Shown: in pieces, positions 49,373 through 61,050 of the stretch
Layout: each line of letters begins with the position of its first letter
Position numbering within the stretch: the stretch's first letter is position 1
Assembly (NCBI GenBank): GCA_030761205.1
Contig: JAULJL010000041.1
Coordinates: 2,118,001-2,182,000, forward strand
Length of the DNA stretch: 64,000 nucleotides
DNA from: Fremontodendron californicum
Taxonomy: Eukaryota; Streptophyta; Magnoliopsida; Malvales; Malvaceae
Direction of reading: 5' to 3'
Made by a program: the position numbers and the translations under genes
Notes under the pieces: generated by a model
The model's input: the letters and a program-made list of their open reading frames with translations, nothing else
Told to the model about the DNA's origin: nothing
The model's database searches: none

Positions 49373-49644
49373 TAGATTCGTTTATGTGTCCATCAAAATC
49401 ATAGATTAGATCTAATTCAGGTTAAAGTTTGGATTCAAGTTCAAGCTTAGCTTGATTTGATCCGAATTATTATTTTATTAATAAAAAATATTATTTATTT
49501 AAATTTATTTTAAAATATTAATATAAAATATTTTTAATATTATTTTAAATAATATCAAACTCATTCAAATCTAAATGGACGAACCGAGCCTAAATCTTGA
49601 AAATTACAATCAAACTTGACCTAATTCGATTTATGAACACATTT
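49373..49644. mobile_element. hAT MITE, diverged
   Basis: TAGATTCGTTTATGTGTCC to ATGAACACATTTA. Flanks TTTTAAAA and CCTTAAAA match at six of eight bases. Confidence 0.55.
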
Positions 49645-49674
49645 ACCTTAAAAGGATTGATTGATAGTAGAATT

Positions 49675-49912
49675 AGATCTACCCATAGATTGAACCGCAG
49701 CTCGAAATTTTTTTCTTCTCTTACTCAAGTCCAGCCTGCACCAGCTTGTAAGCCCGTTTTACTGTTCATAAATATTTAAAAAAATATTTTTATATTTTTA
49801 TAATTAAATTTAAATAAAAATTATTTATTATTTAATAAATAATAATTCAGATAAAGCCGGGTCAACTCGAATTATAAAAATTTTATCCAGACTCGATCCA
49901 ATACATGCCTAA
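49675..49912. mobile_element. hAT MITE, diverged, borders approximate
   Basis: Has the family core (TTATAATTAAATTTAAATAAAAATTA in reverse orientation, split by changes) and GGGTCAACTCGAATT / GACTCGATCCAATACATG near the right end. No target duplication found. Confidence 0.5.
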
Positions 49913-50230
49913 GCAAAATCCTACAGCAAATACAGCTTTAATAGGCCCAAAGAGAAATTTGGAGAAAGGCCAAATTCTTAACATACTTATAGTTAAAAAG
50001 ATATTTTTCCTGAGCAATCCATGCTACACCATACACAACAGTATGGACAACAAAATCCTTAAAATCACACCACAAAATACCCATCATCACCAGACAACCT
50101 TGACAACAACAACAACAAAACTCCATTGAAACAAGAAATCTCTTGCTCACCCTCTGCCCAGTTTCCAAGCCAAAAAACAAAGAATTTAAACAGTGAAAAA
50201 AGAAGAAGAAAACCAAGAACTTAAACAAAG

Positions 50231-52822
50231 ATGGCTTGTGCATCACAGGCAATGATATCAGCCAACAGTTACGGATTCACTTCTCCAAAGTTGTTGTTGA
50301 AGAAATGTTATAAACTTAACAAGACAAGGCAATTCAACTTCTTCACTGTTAGAGCTTCCACTGATGAATCTGAAGACTGTAATGAAGAAGAATGTGCTCC
50401 AGATAAGGAGGTTTTCCCTTGCCTTAGTTTATCAATATTCTTCATTTTCTTCCTTCTATTGCATGCATGTCTTTTCTGGGTTCTTTTTGCTGTATATTTG
50501 GATATGAATTAAAAACTTCACCACCCAATTTCTTTGCTTGTCACTTTTCTATTTTTGATTCAATCTCTTAATGGCTAATTTCTTTATTTATAGTTAAATT
50601 GATGTATAGGATAAGAATTTAGACTTAAAAGACCTTTATTTTATATGCATAGTCTGCTTTGTGTTCATACTTATATGCTAGTTCGCTTATGGAAGGGAAG
50701 GGTATATAGATCTGGCAATTTGTGTATTCGTGTCGAGTTCGTGTACTTTTACGTGTCATAATCGTGTTTAAGGAATTATATATTTATATAAATTTTGATA
50801 CATTATTTGTGTTACATAGATTTTGACTCGTGTATTCGTATCGTGTTCGTGTTATTTTTTTGTGTCTTATCGTGTTTTAATTATTTTTCTCGTATGTCAT
50901 TGTATCGTGTCCAAAGTTATCCGGTCTAAGAGTATATTGTCTAGTAATTGTAGTAGAAATTGGAGAAGAAATTAAAAGTAATTCTTATATTATCAAGTTT
51001 TAAAGTATGTTGTTTTTTACTGGAGCTTTGGGTCTCAAAAGGGGTTATAGCAAGAGATAGGTTTGGAGAAATTTCCAATTTTGTTGGTGTTCACAGGCAC
51101 AGCTGAGATTATTGGGAGAAAGAATATTTGTGTTGCTGCTGGATATTATCATAGGTTATATGAATTAAGAAGATATGGTCTCAGCAGACTCTTCATTTTT
51201 TCTGAAGTACTTGTGTCCGACACATATTTGGACTTGGACATGAAAGTATGATCATCCAAATATAAAAAATAAAAATAAAAAAAAAACTTAGAAAAAATTG
51301 AGATATCCATGTTCGACATATACCCGTATTCTACACTCACCATCGAGTCCGAGTAACAAAAGTAAAAAAGTTTGTTGTCCTGGGAAATGGTTGTGAGTTG
51401 CACTTAATTTCAATGATATTGTAACATCAATTCTCTGTAAAGTTGTGAATGTTTCCAAAAGTTTTGCTGTAAGTACTTGTTAAGTTGCTGATCTTTCTTG
51501 CATAAATAACTATGCAAGTATAATTTGATAGAATTTACATAGCAATTGATATAGTTATCTTAGTTGTAGTACAACAGGTACTTAATATTTAGATTTGAAC
51601 AGGTTGGGAAGGTTAGTATGGAATGGTTAGCTGGGGAGAAGACAAAAGTGGTTGGCACATTTCCACCTCGCCAACGCCCACGAGGCTGGACCGGCTACAT
51701 TGAGAAGGACACCGCAGGGCAGACCAACATTTATTCAGTCGAGGTTGGTAGTTTTAGATCTTCCAATTTACCTACATCTCTTAATTCTTGAATTTCTACC
51801 TGTCTGTCTAATCTTGTAAGGAAAAGTGTGTATTTGGATAGTAAGTTGCTTACCAGAAGTATAGATAACACCAAAAGTTAAAAGTTAAAAGGAGAAAATT
51901 GATTAAGAAAAAATATATATATATATACATATATATATATAGGTTATTGTGAGTTTAACCGTTACGAATCACTAATCATTTACATTTCAATTGCGGTGTA
52001 CTATGCGGACCAAGGTTAAAAAAACCGGACCAGAGGTCAAACCGGTATGACCTGTCCGACCGGTTTTAGTTAAAAAAAATTTAAATATTAAAACAATACT
52101 TTTAATGTTAAATAAGCAATAAATATAGTAAATAATTGATAAGAACATGCATTTGGGCTTAGTGGTATGCTCTTTAGCTTAACTTTAAGAGGTTCAAATC
52201 TCATTATTTACAAAAAAATAAAATAAAAAAAGGTTTTTTCCCAGTTTTTTACCGGTTGAACCGGTTTTAGGCCGGTTTCAGGTAACACCCGGTTCTATGT
52301 ATAGCACCGGACTGGACAGGCCTCCGCTCCCGGTTGAACCGGTTCGACTGGCCGGTTCGGTCTGGTTTTTTCATCACTGATACGGACTCTACTTGATGTC
52401 TCTTTGATCATTACGATGCGGACTCTTAAAAAATTTTAATGTATCCATTCCAGCCTGCAGTTTATGTAGCAGAAAGTGCAATAAGCTCAGGAAATGCAGG
52501 TTCTTCGGCCGATGGAGCTGAGAATACAGCAGCAGTAGCCGCAGGATTCGCCCTTATCTTTGTTGCTGCAGCTTCATCTATAGTCCTCCAAGTTGGCAAG
52601 AATTCACCTCCAGTGCAGACAGCTGACTATACTGGGCCAACACTTGGTTACTACATAAACAAGTTTAAGCCACCAGAAATTATCCAAGCTGCAGCACCAA
52701 GTGAGATCGAAACTGAAACTCCCTCATCTGAGTTACCAGAAAGCTCTGCTCCTGAAGTTTCACAGATTCAGGTTCAATCTGAACTTTCACCAGAGTCTTC
52801 AAGTCTGGGCACTACTTCATAG
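50231..52822 (+). CDS. MPH1/TEF5-like thylakoid membrane protein (photosystem II maintenance)
   Basis: Three exons (50231-50410, 51603-51743, 52454-52822), GT..AG introns, 229 aa. Residues 1 to about 41 look like a chloroplast transit peptide (Ser/Lys/Asn-rich, ending near VRA). Then come an acidic EECAPDKE box (53-60), the conserved block VSMEWLAGEKTKVVGTFPPR (64-83) and GWTGYIEKDTAGQTNIYSVEPAVYV. A single membrane span follows at about 132-153 (AAVAAGFALIFVAAASSIVL), then a Pro/Ser/Glu-rich tail (171-229). This order matches the proline-rich family protein of Arabidopsis named MPH1 or TEF5, which protects photosystem II under high light in the thylakoid membrane. The match is from memory of the family, so the symbol is left blank. 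The first intron contains two interspersed repeats and the second a hAT element. Confidence 0.8.
50705..50930. repeat. Interspersed repeat (CGTGTTCGTGT family) in the MPH1-like gene intron 1
   Basis: Relative of 14400-14650 and 59860-60025; contains TCGTGTTCGTGTTATTTTTT and ATATATTTATATAAATTTTG. Confidence 0.55.
51186..51358. mobile_element. MITE of the TGTTACTCGGACTCGG family in intron 1 of the MPH1-like gene
   Basis: Right end CATCGAGTCCGAGTAACA is well kept; the left end (GACTCTTCATTTTTTCTGAAG) is degraded. Confidence 0.65.
52011..52379. mobile_element. hAT element with GGTTGAACCGG ends in intron 2 of the MPH1-like gene
   Basis: 369 bp from CAAGGTTAAAAAAACCGG to GGTCTGGTTTTTTCATCACTG. 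Flanks ATGCGGAC and ATACGGAC match at seven of eight. The middle (52155-52207) has GGGCTTAGTGGTATGC and GAGGTTCAAATCTCA, which resemble the A and B boxes of a tRNA-type promoter. A relative is at 53923-54325. Confidence 0.75.
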
Positions 52823-52988
52823 AAATTTTTTTGGATCAATCTCTTGTAATGTTAAAATTTATTTGTCTTCATAGCTCCTGTATCCTACTCTGATAATTGA
52901 AATACAGTTGAGCATAAACTTTGAGGATATATATTGAATAGCTACAATATTTTATACAGGAATATGATGTCATTTTTAATACATTTGT

Positions 52989-53136
52989 TATGTTACTCGG
53001 GCTCTTCATTTTCTCTAAAGTACTCGTGTCTAATCCGACATATATTCGGATATGGGTATGGAATACGATTCTCTAAATATATGAAAAAAATAAACATACC
53101 CGTATTCGACACTCATCTTCGAATCCGAGTAACATA
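52989..53136. mobile_element. MITE of the TGTTACTCGGACTCGG family
   Basis: 148 bp with inverted ends TATGTTACTCGGGCTC and GAATCCGAGTAACATA. It lies about 170 bp after the stop of the MPH1-like gene, so it may be in or near the 3' UTR. Confidence 0.8.
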
Positions 53137-53850
53137 GTACGTTAGACAGCTGTGATGGTTTTCTGACTTGAAGATTATTTCAAAGTCCATTTTAATTGTT
53201 AAACCAGCAGTGTATGGAGCATATGAAGCTTTTCTTGTTTTTGGAAAGTAACATGTCATTAACTTTTTGAAATGGAATGTCATTTATCTTGAACTTGGTT
53301 TAGATTGAGAGTTATTTGTTTTTAGAGAATGCGTTTCCTTTCTAACTTCAAATGCATCTTTCCTTTGATTACCATTAAAGAAAGATTAGCATAAAAGTAT
53401 GCACACTTCAACTTCTTGAGAGTTATTGGTAATTCTTTCTTTCCACATAAAGTGTTTGTTTATCAAGTTTAATACTTCGATAATTAAGAATCCACGGCTT
53501 AACTCATTTTGCTCATATAATCACATTTAAGAAGTAATATCCAATAGATTTATGAATCAAATTCTAACATATCTCCAGACTGCGGTCTTCTTTGTAAGAA
53601 AAAAAACACTTTGATAACTAAACATAGCCGGCTATCAAGTAGACAAAACTCAGTTGAAAATGGATGGATTCAGTTTACAACAAATATCCGAAAACCAAAC
53701 AAAATCGGGCACCTATTATAGGATCTTTCGGTTGTATTAGTACATATTGCTCAAAACAAATGATTGATTCAAGGATTATATTATAACTGTGGATTATATA
53801 ACTGCTTTTATTTGCCATCCTTTCATCCCTCCATTGCATTTCACCTGATA
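53137..53850. other. Intergenic stretch without recognised features
   Basis: AT-rich, no long open frame or clear repeat ends. Confidence 0.45.
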
Positions 53851-53925
53851 CAAATTTATCGATTTTGGCATTCAGTATGCACTAATGTTACAAATTTATC
53901 GATTTTGGCATTCAGTATGCACCAA
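53846..53925 (+). repeat. Short tandem duplication (about 41 bp, two units)
   Basis: TTTATCGATTTTGGCATTCA followed by GTATGCAC occurs twice in tandem. The second unit ends at the insertion point of the adjacent hAT element. Confidence 0.85.
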
Positions 53926-54325
53926 TATTTTAAAAATCAAATCGGAGGTTAAACAGGTAAGACCTTCGCATCATCGGTTCAATTAGTTCAACTGATTGGA
54001 CTGGTTGAACCTTATGGTTCAATTTAAAAAGAATTTTAATTTTAAATAAATATCAAATTTAGTAAATATTTGGTTAAATGCTATGATCTTTATTATTAAT
54101 CTAAGAAGTTAAATGTTCAATTCTTATCACATACAATGAAAATTTATTTTATAAAAAAAGTCTTAAAAAATAAGCTTAAATAAGCTTTTTCGATTTTTTA
54201 CCGGTTTTTACTGATTCGACTAGTTTTTCATCGGTGCTCTAAATTTTCGATTCTATAACATATACCGAACCTGACTCACTTTCGATTCTCGATTCAACCG
54301 ATTCGATCTGATTTTTTCAACAATG
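53923..54325. mobile_element. hAT element, relative of 52011-52379
   Basis: 403 bp from CAATATTTTAAAAATC to GATTTTTTCAACAATG, with a perfect 8-bp duplication GTATGCAC (53915-53922 and 54326-54333). A degenerate B-box-like GTTCAATTC is kept in the middle. Confidence 0.82.
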
Positions 54326-54333
54326 GTATGCAC

Positions 54334-55185
54334 AATCTGATGAAACAAAAAGGGGTTTCTGAAACTAGCATGTCTTCCTTGGCCAAGCTCAAATTTGCTT
54401 GAAAAAACCCAACTTGTTTATTCAGACTCCTTTTGGGTTTTTTTGTTAACCTACAAAAACAATATTCATGTTATTTCTTCATTTCATACAACGACATAAC
54501 CAAAACAGCATGATTAGCACCATCACTCATCTCCTTAATCATGTGATAATTACCTCTTGAAATTGGCATAATAAAATGAAAAATAATCAAGGAATGAGAC
54601 ATGCTTAAGCATTTTCCTTTAACTTTCCTTTATTTTTTTTATACATATGAGCGAAGATAATAGTTTAAATAACACATGTTGTAGACATCTAATAATTCAT
54701 CTTATAAATGTTTTATACGAGCAACAAGTGGATCATTCAACTTATCAACCTCAGTACCGACATTGTGACCTGAAGAAGCTAAAAAGTCTGCACAAAAATT
54801 TGCCTCTCTGATTTAGTTGATAAATTTAATCTCGATTCAACATTTTATTGCAACCATAAATTAATTGATAAAAAGAATCATTCATTTATTGATCACATGT
54901 TAAAAGTTAAATCACAGTTAATTAAGTACCGGCCCAATCAAAACACCAAGTTTCAAGATAAGATCCATGGGAAATATTAAACATCTGTTTCGACGCTTCT
55001 AGTATACATATGAATAACAAGTTGAATCTAAAGTTTAAACATTTCTTTCAATGTAATTGATGAATGTAAATGATAAGTTATAATTTTATTAAAACTTTCA
55101 TTATTTCATGTAAAGGACATTTAGTTTAGAAAAGAAAAAAGGTATAAACTTAGATAACAGGCATTTAAATACTATTGCTATCAAA
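54334..55185. other. Intergenic stretch without recognised features
   Basis: AT-rich; no gene or clear element ends. Confidence 0.45.
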
Positions 55186-55437
55186 TAGACTTGCTCATGA
55201 GTCGAGTTATCCGTCCGACCCAATAGACCAGAATCGAATTGGACTGATATGAGTAAGAATTTTGGTAATTCGGATCGGCCTTGATATTTAATTATAAAAT
55301 ACATATAAATATTAATATAAAAATATATTTTAATAATTTATGAACAACGAAACAAATTTTCGAGTTAGGTCGAAACGGGTTTGAGTAAAGAAAAAAAATT
55401 TATGACCGCGATCCGACACTCTCCATGAGCAGATCTA
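55186..55437. mobile_element. hAT MITE
   Basis: 252 bp from TAGACTTGCTCATGAGTCG to CTCCATGAGCAGATCTA, with a perfect 8-bp duplication CTATCAAA (55178-55185 and 55438-55445). Slightly shorter than the other family members. Confidence 0.9.
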
Positions 55438-55619
55438 CTATCAAAGGGGCCACAACTAGGTCAAAATAGCTCAGCCCTCTATCTCATCATTACTGATATT
55501 ATTATTCCCCACAAGGTCTAATTTAGATGACTTGCTTAGTGATGGTAAAATTCGATCCGCTCCGAATGGAGAGCTTTTTTCTTTCTTTCTGAAAAGCAGG
55601 AGAAGGGTGAAACGGGGTG

Positions 55620-57400
55620 GTTTGGTAAAGGGAAAAGTATTAAAACCCCCTGAGGTTTGGGTATAATTCCAGATACCCCCCTGAGGTTTGGATAATACTC
55701 TCTTTCCCCCCTTGAGGTTTGGATAATACCCTCTTTTTCCCCTGAAAATTAATATCATGTCAAAACTACCCTTCTATGGTATAGAACATGTCTATGGTTG
55801 GCAAAATAATCCGAACCGTCGGATTAGGCAAATAATTTCAAAAATAACGGGTTCGAGTTTACCATAAACCCGAATTGACCCGTCCCCGATTATTTTTTTA
55901 TTTTTCTAACTTTTAATTTTTTATATATGTTAATTTTATATATTATTAGGGGTGAGCATTCAGTTAGTTTGGTTGGTTCGGTTCCAAAATTTCGAAAATC
56001 GATTAAACCGACTAAACTTATAAAACCGACCGAACCGACCGACAAAGATTCTAAAACCGAAAAAATTGAAACCAACTTAAGTCGGTCTGTTCGATCGGTT
56101 TAATCGATTTTAACTGTTTAAAAAATAATTTATTTATTGTATATTATATATTATTATATAATATAAATGATATATTATATTATATATAATTTTAAATTAT
56201 TATATAAATAATTATATTTAAAATAAAATTAAAGGGTCAGTTTGTTCAATCTATTCAGGATGGGCTTGGAGGGTTTTTTCGGGGTCGGGTTCAAGGTCGG
56301 GGGCTAAAATTTTAAATAAAATAAGATTCGGGGCGGTTTCGAGTATATCCAAATAGACCCTTTATAGGAAAAAGTATTAAAACCCCCATGAAGTTTGATC
56401 ATAATTCCAGATACCCTCTATAGTTTGGATAATACACTTTTTCCCTCTAAAAATTAATATCATGCCAAAACTGCCATTCTATGGCATAGAACATGTCTAG
56501 GGTTGGCAAAATAATCCGAACAGTCGGGTCCAGCAGGTAATTTCAAAAAATAACGGGTTCGGGTCGGGTTCGGATTTACCATAAACCCGAATTGACCCGC
56601 CCCCGATTTTTTTTTTTAATTTTTATTTTTCTTACTTTTTTTTTTTTGTAATTCTATATATTATTAGGGGTAAGCATTCAGTCGGTTCGGTTTTAAAATT
56701 TTGAAAACTGATTAAATCGACTAAACTTATAAAACCGATCGAACCGACCGACAAAGATTCTAAAATCGAAAAAACCAAAACCGACTTAAGTCGATCGGTT
56801 TAATCGGTTTTAACTATTTAAAAAATAATTTATTTATTGTATATTATATATTATATATTATTATATAATATAATATAAATGATATATTATATTATATATA
56901 ATTTTAAATTATTATATAAATAATTATATTTAAAATAAATTTAAAAGGGTCGGTTAGTTCAGTCTATTCGAAATGGGATCGGGGGTCTTTTCGAGGTTGG
57001 GTTCGGGGTCGGAGGCTAAAATTTTAAATAAAACCGGGTTCGGGGCATTTTTTAGTATATCTAAACGGAGGTCGGGTCGGGGGCTAAAATTTTAAATAAA
57101 ATAGGGTTCGGGTTCGAACTGATAGAATTCGGTTCGGGTCGGTACGATTTTTGATTCTATTCGGTTCGGTAATCGCAAAGTGTTAAAAACCAGAATACTG
57201 CACATTAACCACAATTTTTGTCTAAAACCGAACCTAACCAAACCCCCTAATCGTGGGTTATCTCCAAAAAACCTTAAAGGATAAAATTGTTATTTGATTC
57301 TTTTATAACTTGAATAGGGGGTAAAGTGAAATTTTCAATACTTTAGGGGGTAAGTGGAATTTTCATTAAACCCTAAGGGGTAAGTGTCTTTTACCCTTTG
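55620..57400. repeat. Composite repeat with an internal tandem duplication of about 0.74 kb
   Basis: Outer ends AAAGGGAAAAGTATTAAAACC (left) and (reverse complement of right) AAAGGGTAAAAGACACTTACC are imperfect inverted repeats. Inside, 55627-56370 and 56371-57115 repeat each other: CCCCTGAGGTTT blocks, AACGGGTTCGGGTTTACCATAAACCC, then TTAGGGGTGAGCATTCAGT and AAACCGACCGAACCGACCG. This suggests hAT-like and other units nested in one element that was later duplicated. Confidence 0.65.
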
Positions 57401-57401
57401 G

Positions 57402-57700
57402 TAAGTGCTTGCTCCGCTCCGTCCCGACTTTTGAAATTACTATCTTATCTCTTAAAATATTTTTATATTTCCCTTTATATTTTTAGTATATATATTAGAT
57501 ATATCATATATATACTAAAATCATATAGATATTAATATTATATATATGTATATTATATATATTAAAGAATTTTATATACTAAAATTATGTTCATAAATAA
57601 ATTATAATATAGTTTTTTATAATATTAAGTTAAAAATAATTAATAAAAATTAGGATGTAGTGGAGTGGAATACCGTGGAGCAGTTATGGATGTAACCAAC
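57402..57700. repeat. AT-rich repeat with CTCCGCTCCGTCCC / GGAGTGGAATACCGTGGAGC ends
   Basis: Opposed Ser/Pro-codon-like GC-rich ends surround a TATATA-rich middle; probably a MITE. Borders are approximate. Confidence 0.4.
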
Positions 57701-57862
57701 ATCTATGGAGGTTGATGTTTTCAATATCAATGCAAGAGTGGGGCAAAGGTGGATAAGACAATCCCTACTCTCATCTCGCTCGATTGCCATCCCTAAACTT
57801 GCTAGAGTATATTTCTCAACATCTTGAAGCAGCTGCTCCACTTCAGTGTCTCTAGGTTCCTT
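57650..57862 (-). pseudogene. Isolated exon-like fragment, unidentified
   Basis: Reading on the minus strand, an acceptor-like TTTTTTGTAG (57863 upward) is followed by about 71 open codons, beginning GKEPRDTEVEQLLQDVEKY and including LGMAIERDESRDCL and LCPTLALILKT. The composition is protein-like and not low complexity, but I do not recognise the family. The last residues run into the neighbouring repeat, so the true exon may end near 57695. No companion exon was found. Confidence 0.3.
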
Positions 57863-57910
57863 ACCTACAAAAAAGACAGGTAATGTCATGGGATGCTGAC
57901 AATAGAACAA

Positions 57911-58567
57911 ATTCAGAGTTACATTGACAGATCAAGTTCAATTACATATATTTAAACAACTTTAAATCGGGTTCTACAACTGCCTGAACTTTTAAAAAAT
58001 GTGTTAAATTAGCCCTTCAGCAAAGTATAGAAGGAAAAAGTCCCAATGTTATTCGAATTTGGATATGAATATTGAATACAGATATGTGTTCGATATGGGT
58101 ATGTTTATTTTTTTTAAAAAGTTTTTTCATATATTTGGAGAGTCCTTGAAAAATCATATTCTCATATTTATATCTAAATATATGTCAAACACGAATATCA
58201 GATACAAATATTTTTTTAAAAAATAAAAATCCAATCAACATAAAAAAGGTCTACCACTTTACAAGATATAAGCTAAATTGGTTGCAGATAGAACAATTAT
58301 AGGCAGTTAGACATGAATGAAGCTAGGCTATTCATAGTTGCAGAAGTCTAAAAATTGGTTTACAAATTGGAATGCTAATTGTTCTCGATATACAGGGGGT
58401 ACAACAACTCTTCAGATTTTATCAATGCGTATGAGTTACGATTGATATTTATCGCAATTGATTACGATAATATTCATTATGTTTGTAATTGTGATGTGAT
58501 CAAAAACACGTCCGCAACCGTAATTTAAATTTATGTATGAGCCATTCAAAACAGCCGCCATGTGAAC
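57911..58567. other. Intergenic stretch with two old repeats
   Basis: 58045-58230 resembles the TGTTACTCGG MITE family, heavily decayed. 58425-58535 resembles the CpG-rich repeat of 42228-42410 but with most CpG lost. Confidence 0.55.
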
Positions 58568-59187
58568 CAGTGTAGTCGGTACCATACCGGTATCGACCGT
58601 ACTGGTCGGTACATACCGTTTTTAAGGTAAATCGAAATGGTATCAGTCTCGTACCGTTTCAGTTTTTGTACAGGCTAGTACTGATCGTACCGGCCTGTAT
58701 CGGTCTGTACCGGTCAGTACCGGTTGGTACAAGATTTTGATTTTTTTTTATTTAAAAAAAAAATTCACTTATTTGATTTTTATTTTTTCTATCATGATCA
58801 TTTTTATTTATTTTTTCATAATTACATTAAAAAATAAAATATGTTCATTAAATTAAGCTATTGAACATAATTAATAATAATTTACTATATTTTTTATATT
58901 TATTTTACTTATTTGATTTTTAAAAATTTTAGATATTAAATATTTAAAATTTATATTTGCATAAAAACATATATATGCATGTAATGGATGTATATTTGCA
59001 TATGAATATAATATAATATATATTTTATTAAAAAATTTGAAAATAGGTTATATATATATATATATATGAAAAAATATTTGAAAAATGTCGGTAAACCCGA
59101 AACGGTACGCCAAAACACGCCGATACCGATACATACTAATACCATAACAAAAATGATATGTTCATCGATACGGTATTGACTACCTTG
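58568..59187. mobile_element. hAT element with GGTACCATACCGG motifs
   Basis: 620 bp from CAGTGTAGTCGGTACC to GGTATTGACTACCTTG, flanked by a perfect 8-bp duplication ATGTGAAC (58560-58567 and 59188-59195). Many GGTACCGGT-like motifs lie near the left end; the middle is AT-rich with no coding frame. Confidence 0.85.
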
Positions 59188-59195
59188 ATGTGAAC

Positions 59196-59860
59196 AATGA
59201 AAAAGCCACATAATGTCATACGAGCAATAAATAGATACCTGAAGAGTTCAGCCCGAACTCGATCCATCATGAATACTTCTAGTTACAAAAAGTTATTGGT
59301 AAATTTACTTCAAACAAAAATAATCATATATGTGGTAGGATGGAAAGGATAACAAAGTCACGTTGGCCATTTGTATTAAACATTTAATTTTGAAAAGAAA
59401 TTTTTATTTCATAAATGCAAAATAAAAAAATATATTGTTCTAATGTAGAGTTAGAGGTAGCAAAATGAAATCGAATTCGAAAATTCACTTGAAAAGTTTG
59501 AAACAGAGTTCGACTTGATCAAAAAAGTTAAAATCTTGAATCGGAGAAAATCAAATTTTAAAATGACTCGAACCTTAAAAAATCGAATCCAAAATGATCT
59601 AAACCCGAAAAAACTGAACACAAACTCGATCTGAACTAAAAAAATGTTAAAATGAACACATGTTTCATGAAATTTAAAAAATGATCTGACTAACTCGAAC
59701 TTGAATACAATTCAAATCTAAAATTATTCGAATTCAAAAATTCAAAACCGAAACAATCCAAACTCAAAAATTTATATAAACTATATAAAATTTATCCCTG
59801 AGGGGAAGTTGCTTTCCACGTGACAAACAACTCCAATTTTTTTTTTTTTTTTGTATTTTT
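59196..59860. other. Intergenic stretch without a gene
   Basis: 59460-59790 has many TCGAA/TTCGAA and AACTCGAA motifs, probably a decayed MITE like 16469-16902. Nothing else recognised. Confidence 0.4.
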
Positions 59861-60025
59861 TTATTATTATCTCGTGTTATAATTTATGTTACTTTTTCAT
59901 GTTATAATCGTATTAAGGGTATTATATATATAAAATTTGACACGTTATGTATAGATTTCGATACATTCGTGCATTCGTGTTGTGTTAGTGTTATTTTTTC
60001 GCATTGTATTGTGTTTTAGTTATTT
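59860..60025. repeat. Interspersed repeat (CGTGTTCGTGT family)
   Basis: Third copy of the repeat at 14400 and 50705; ends where the pararetrovirus-like fragment starts. Confidence 0.5.
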
Positions 60026-60027
60026 TA

Positions 60028-61050
60028 GATCAACCAGATCCCCTAGAAAAAGATCCAGACACTAAATCATATACTCAAATAGAGTATGATGAAATAAAGC
60101 CATTAAAAGAAGAAGAATCACATTCTTTAACCATAAAACATGAACCACAGTCAACTAGGCGAGATGATCTTAATAAAATAAATGTAGTAGTAGGAGGTAC
60201 ATATTTAGATTTATCTAATATAGCATTTTCAAAATATAATCAGGCTATAGATGATTGGGCAAAATCAATGTCTATATTTGTAACCAACAATAAATCAAAT
60301 GCATCATGGACAAAAGAATGTTTTCTTAATTATTTATGTGGAACTCTACAACAAGATGTTCTACAATGGTTAAGAAAATGGGAGGATTAAATAGATGGTC
60401 AAGTTAAAAAAGCTGTTATGTTATCTAACTGTCAGGAAAAGGGAAACAACTAGTAGAAAAAAGTTATAAAAGTGTTTATGAAATGTAGTAGGAAAGTTAT
60501 ATTCATGAAAAACCGATATCAAATTACTAAACTTCCTCAAGAAAGAGAAAAATATTTTCAAATGATACAAAATCTTTATGAAAACCATGAAGAATTATTT
60601 GAAAAATATAATTATCATTATTTTCTAAACCAAAATGCTGAAGAAAATTTGTAGTAGAAACTACAGAAGAAAGTAGTGAAGGTAGTAATTTCATAAAATG
60701 AGAAAACTCTGATATGAAAATTCAAGAAAATGAAAGAAGAAAAGAAATTAGATTATGAAAAAGAAAGGTAGATCAACCAGATCCCTTAGAAAAAGATCCA
60801 TACACTAAATCATATACTCAAATAAAGTATGATGAAATAAAGCCATTAAAGAAGAATAATCACCTTCTTCAACCATAAAACATGAACCACAACCAACTAG
60901 GCGAGATGATCTTAATAAAATAAATGTAGCAGTAGGAGGTACATATTTAGATTTACCTAATATAGCATTTTCAAAATATAATCAGGTTATAGATGATTGG
61001 GCACAATCAATGTATATATTTATAACCAATAATATATTTTATACCAACCT
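60028..61050 (+). pseudogene. Degenerate retroelement or pararetrovirus-like fragment, partly duplicated
   Basis: 60028-60390 stays open for about 120 codons: acidic and charged N-terminal part, then FSKYNQAIDDWAKSMSIF and WTKECFLNYLCGTLQQD. This has the general look of a capsid or gag region of a Caulimoviridae member or LTR element. The frame then breaks (stop at 60388-60390 and others to 60660), although 60391-60655 still looks protein-derived. At 60765-61050 the first 290 bp are repeated with extra stops and a short deletion. Identification is a weak inference; the breaks are clear, and it is not a working gene. Confidence 0.35.

Larger units (their letters stand above)
48105..50230. other. 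Divergent intergenic region between NRPC2 and the MPH1-like gene
   Basis: About 2.1 kb holding both promoters. NRPC2 lies on the minus strand to the left and the MPH1-like gene on the plus strand to the right. Most of the middle is made of MITE copies (48451-48800, 49373-49644, about 49675-49912). No distinct TATA box was assigned for either gene. Confidence 0.6.

Noticed and set aside
52155..52207. tRNA gene
   Set aside because: Only A- and B-box-like motifs are present; no cloverleaf can be drawn with paired acceptor and anticodon stems.
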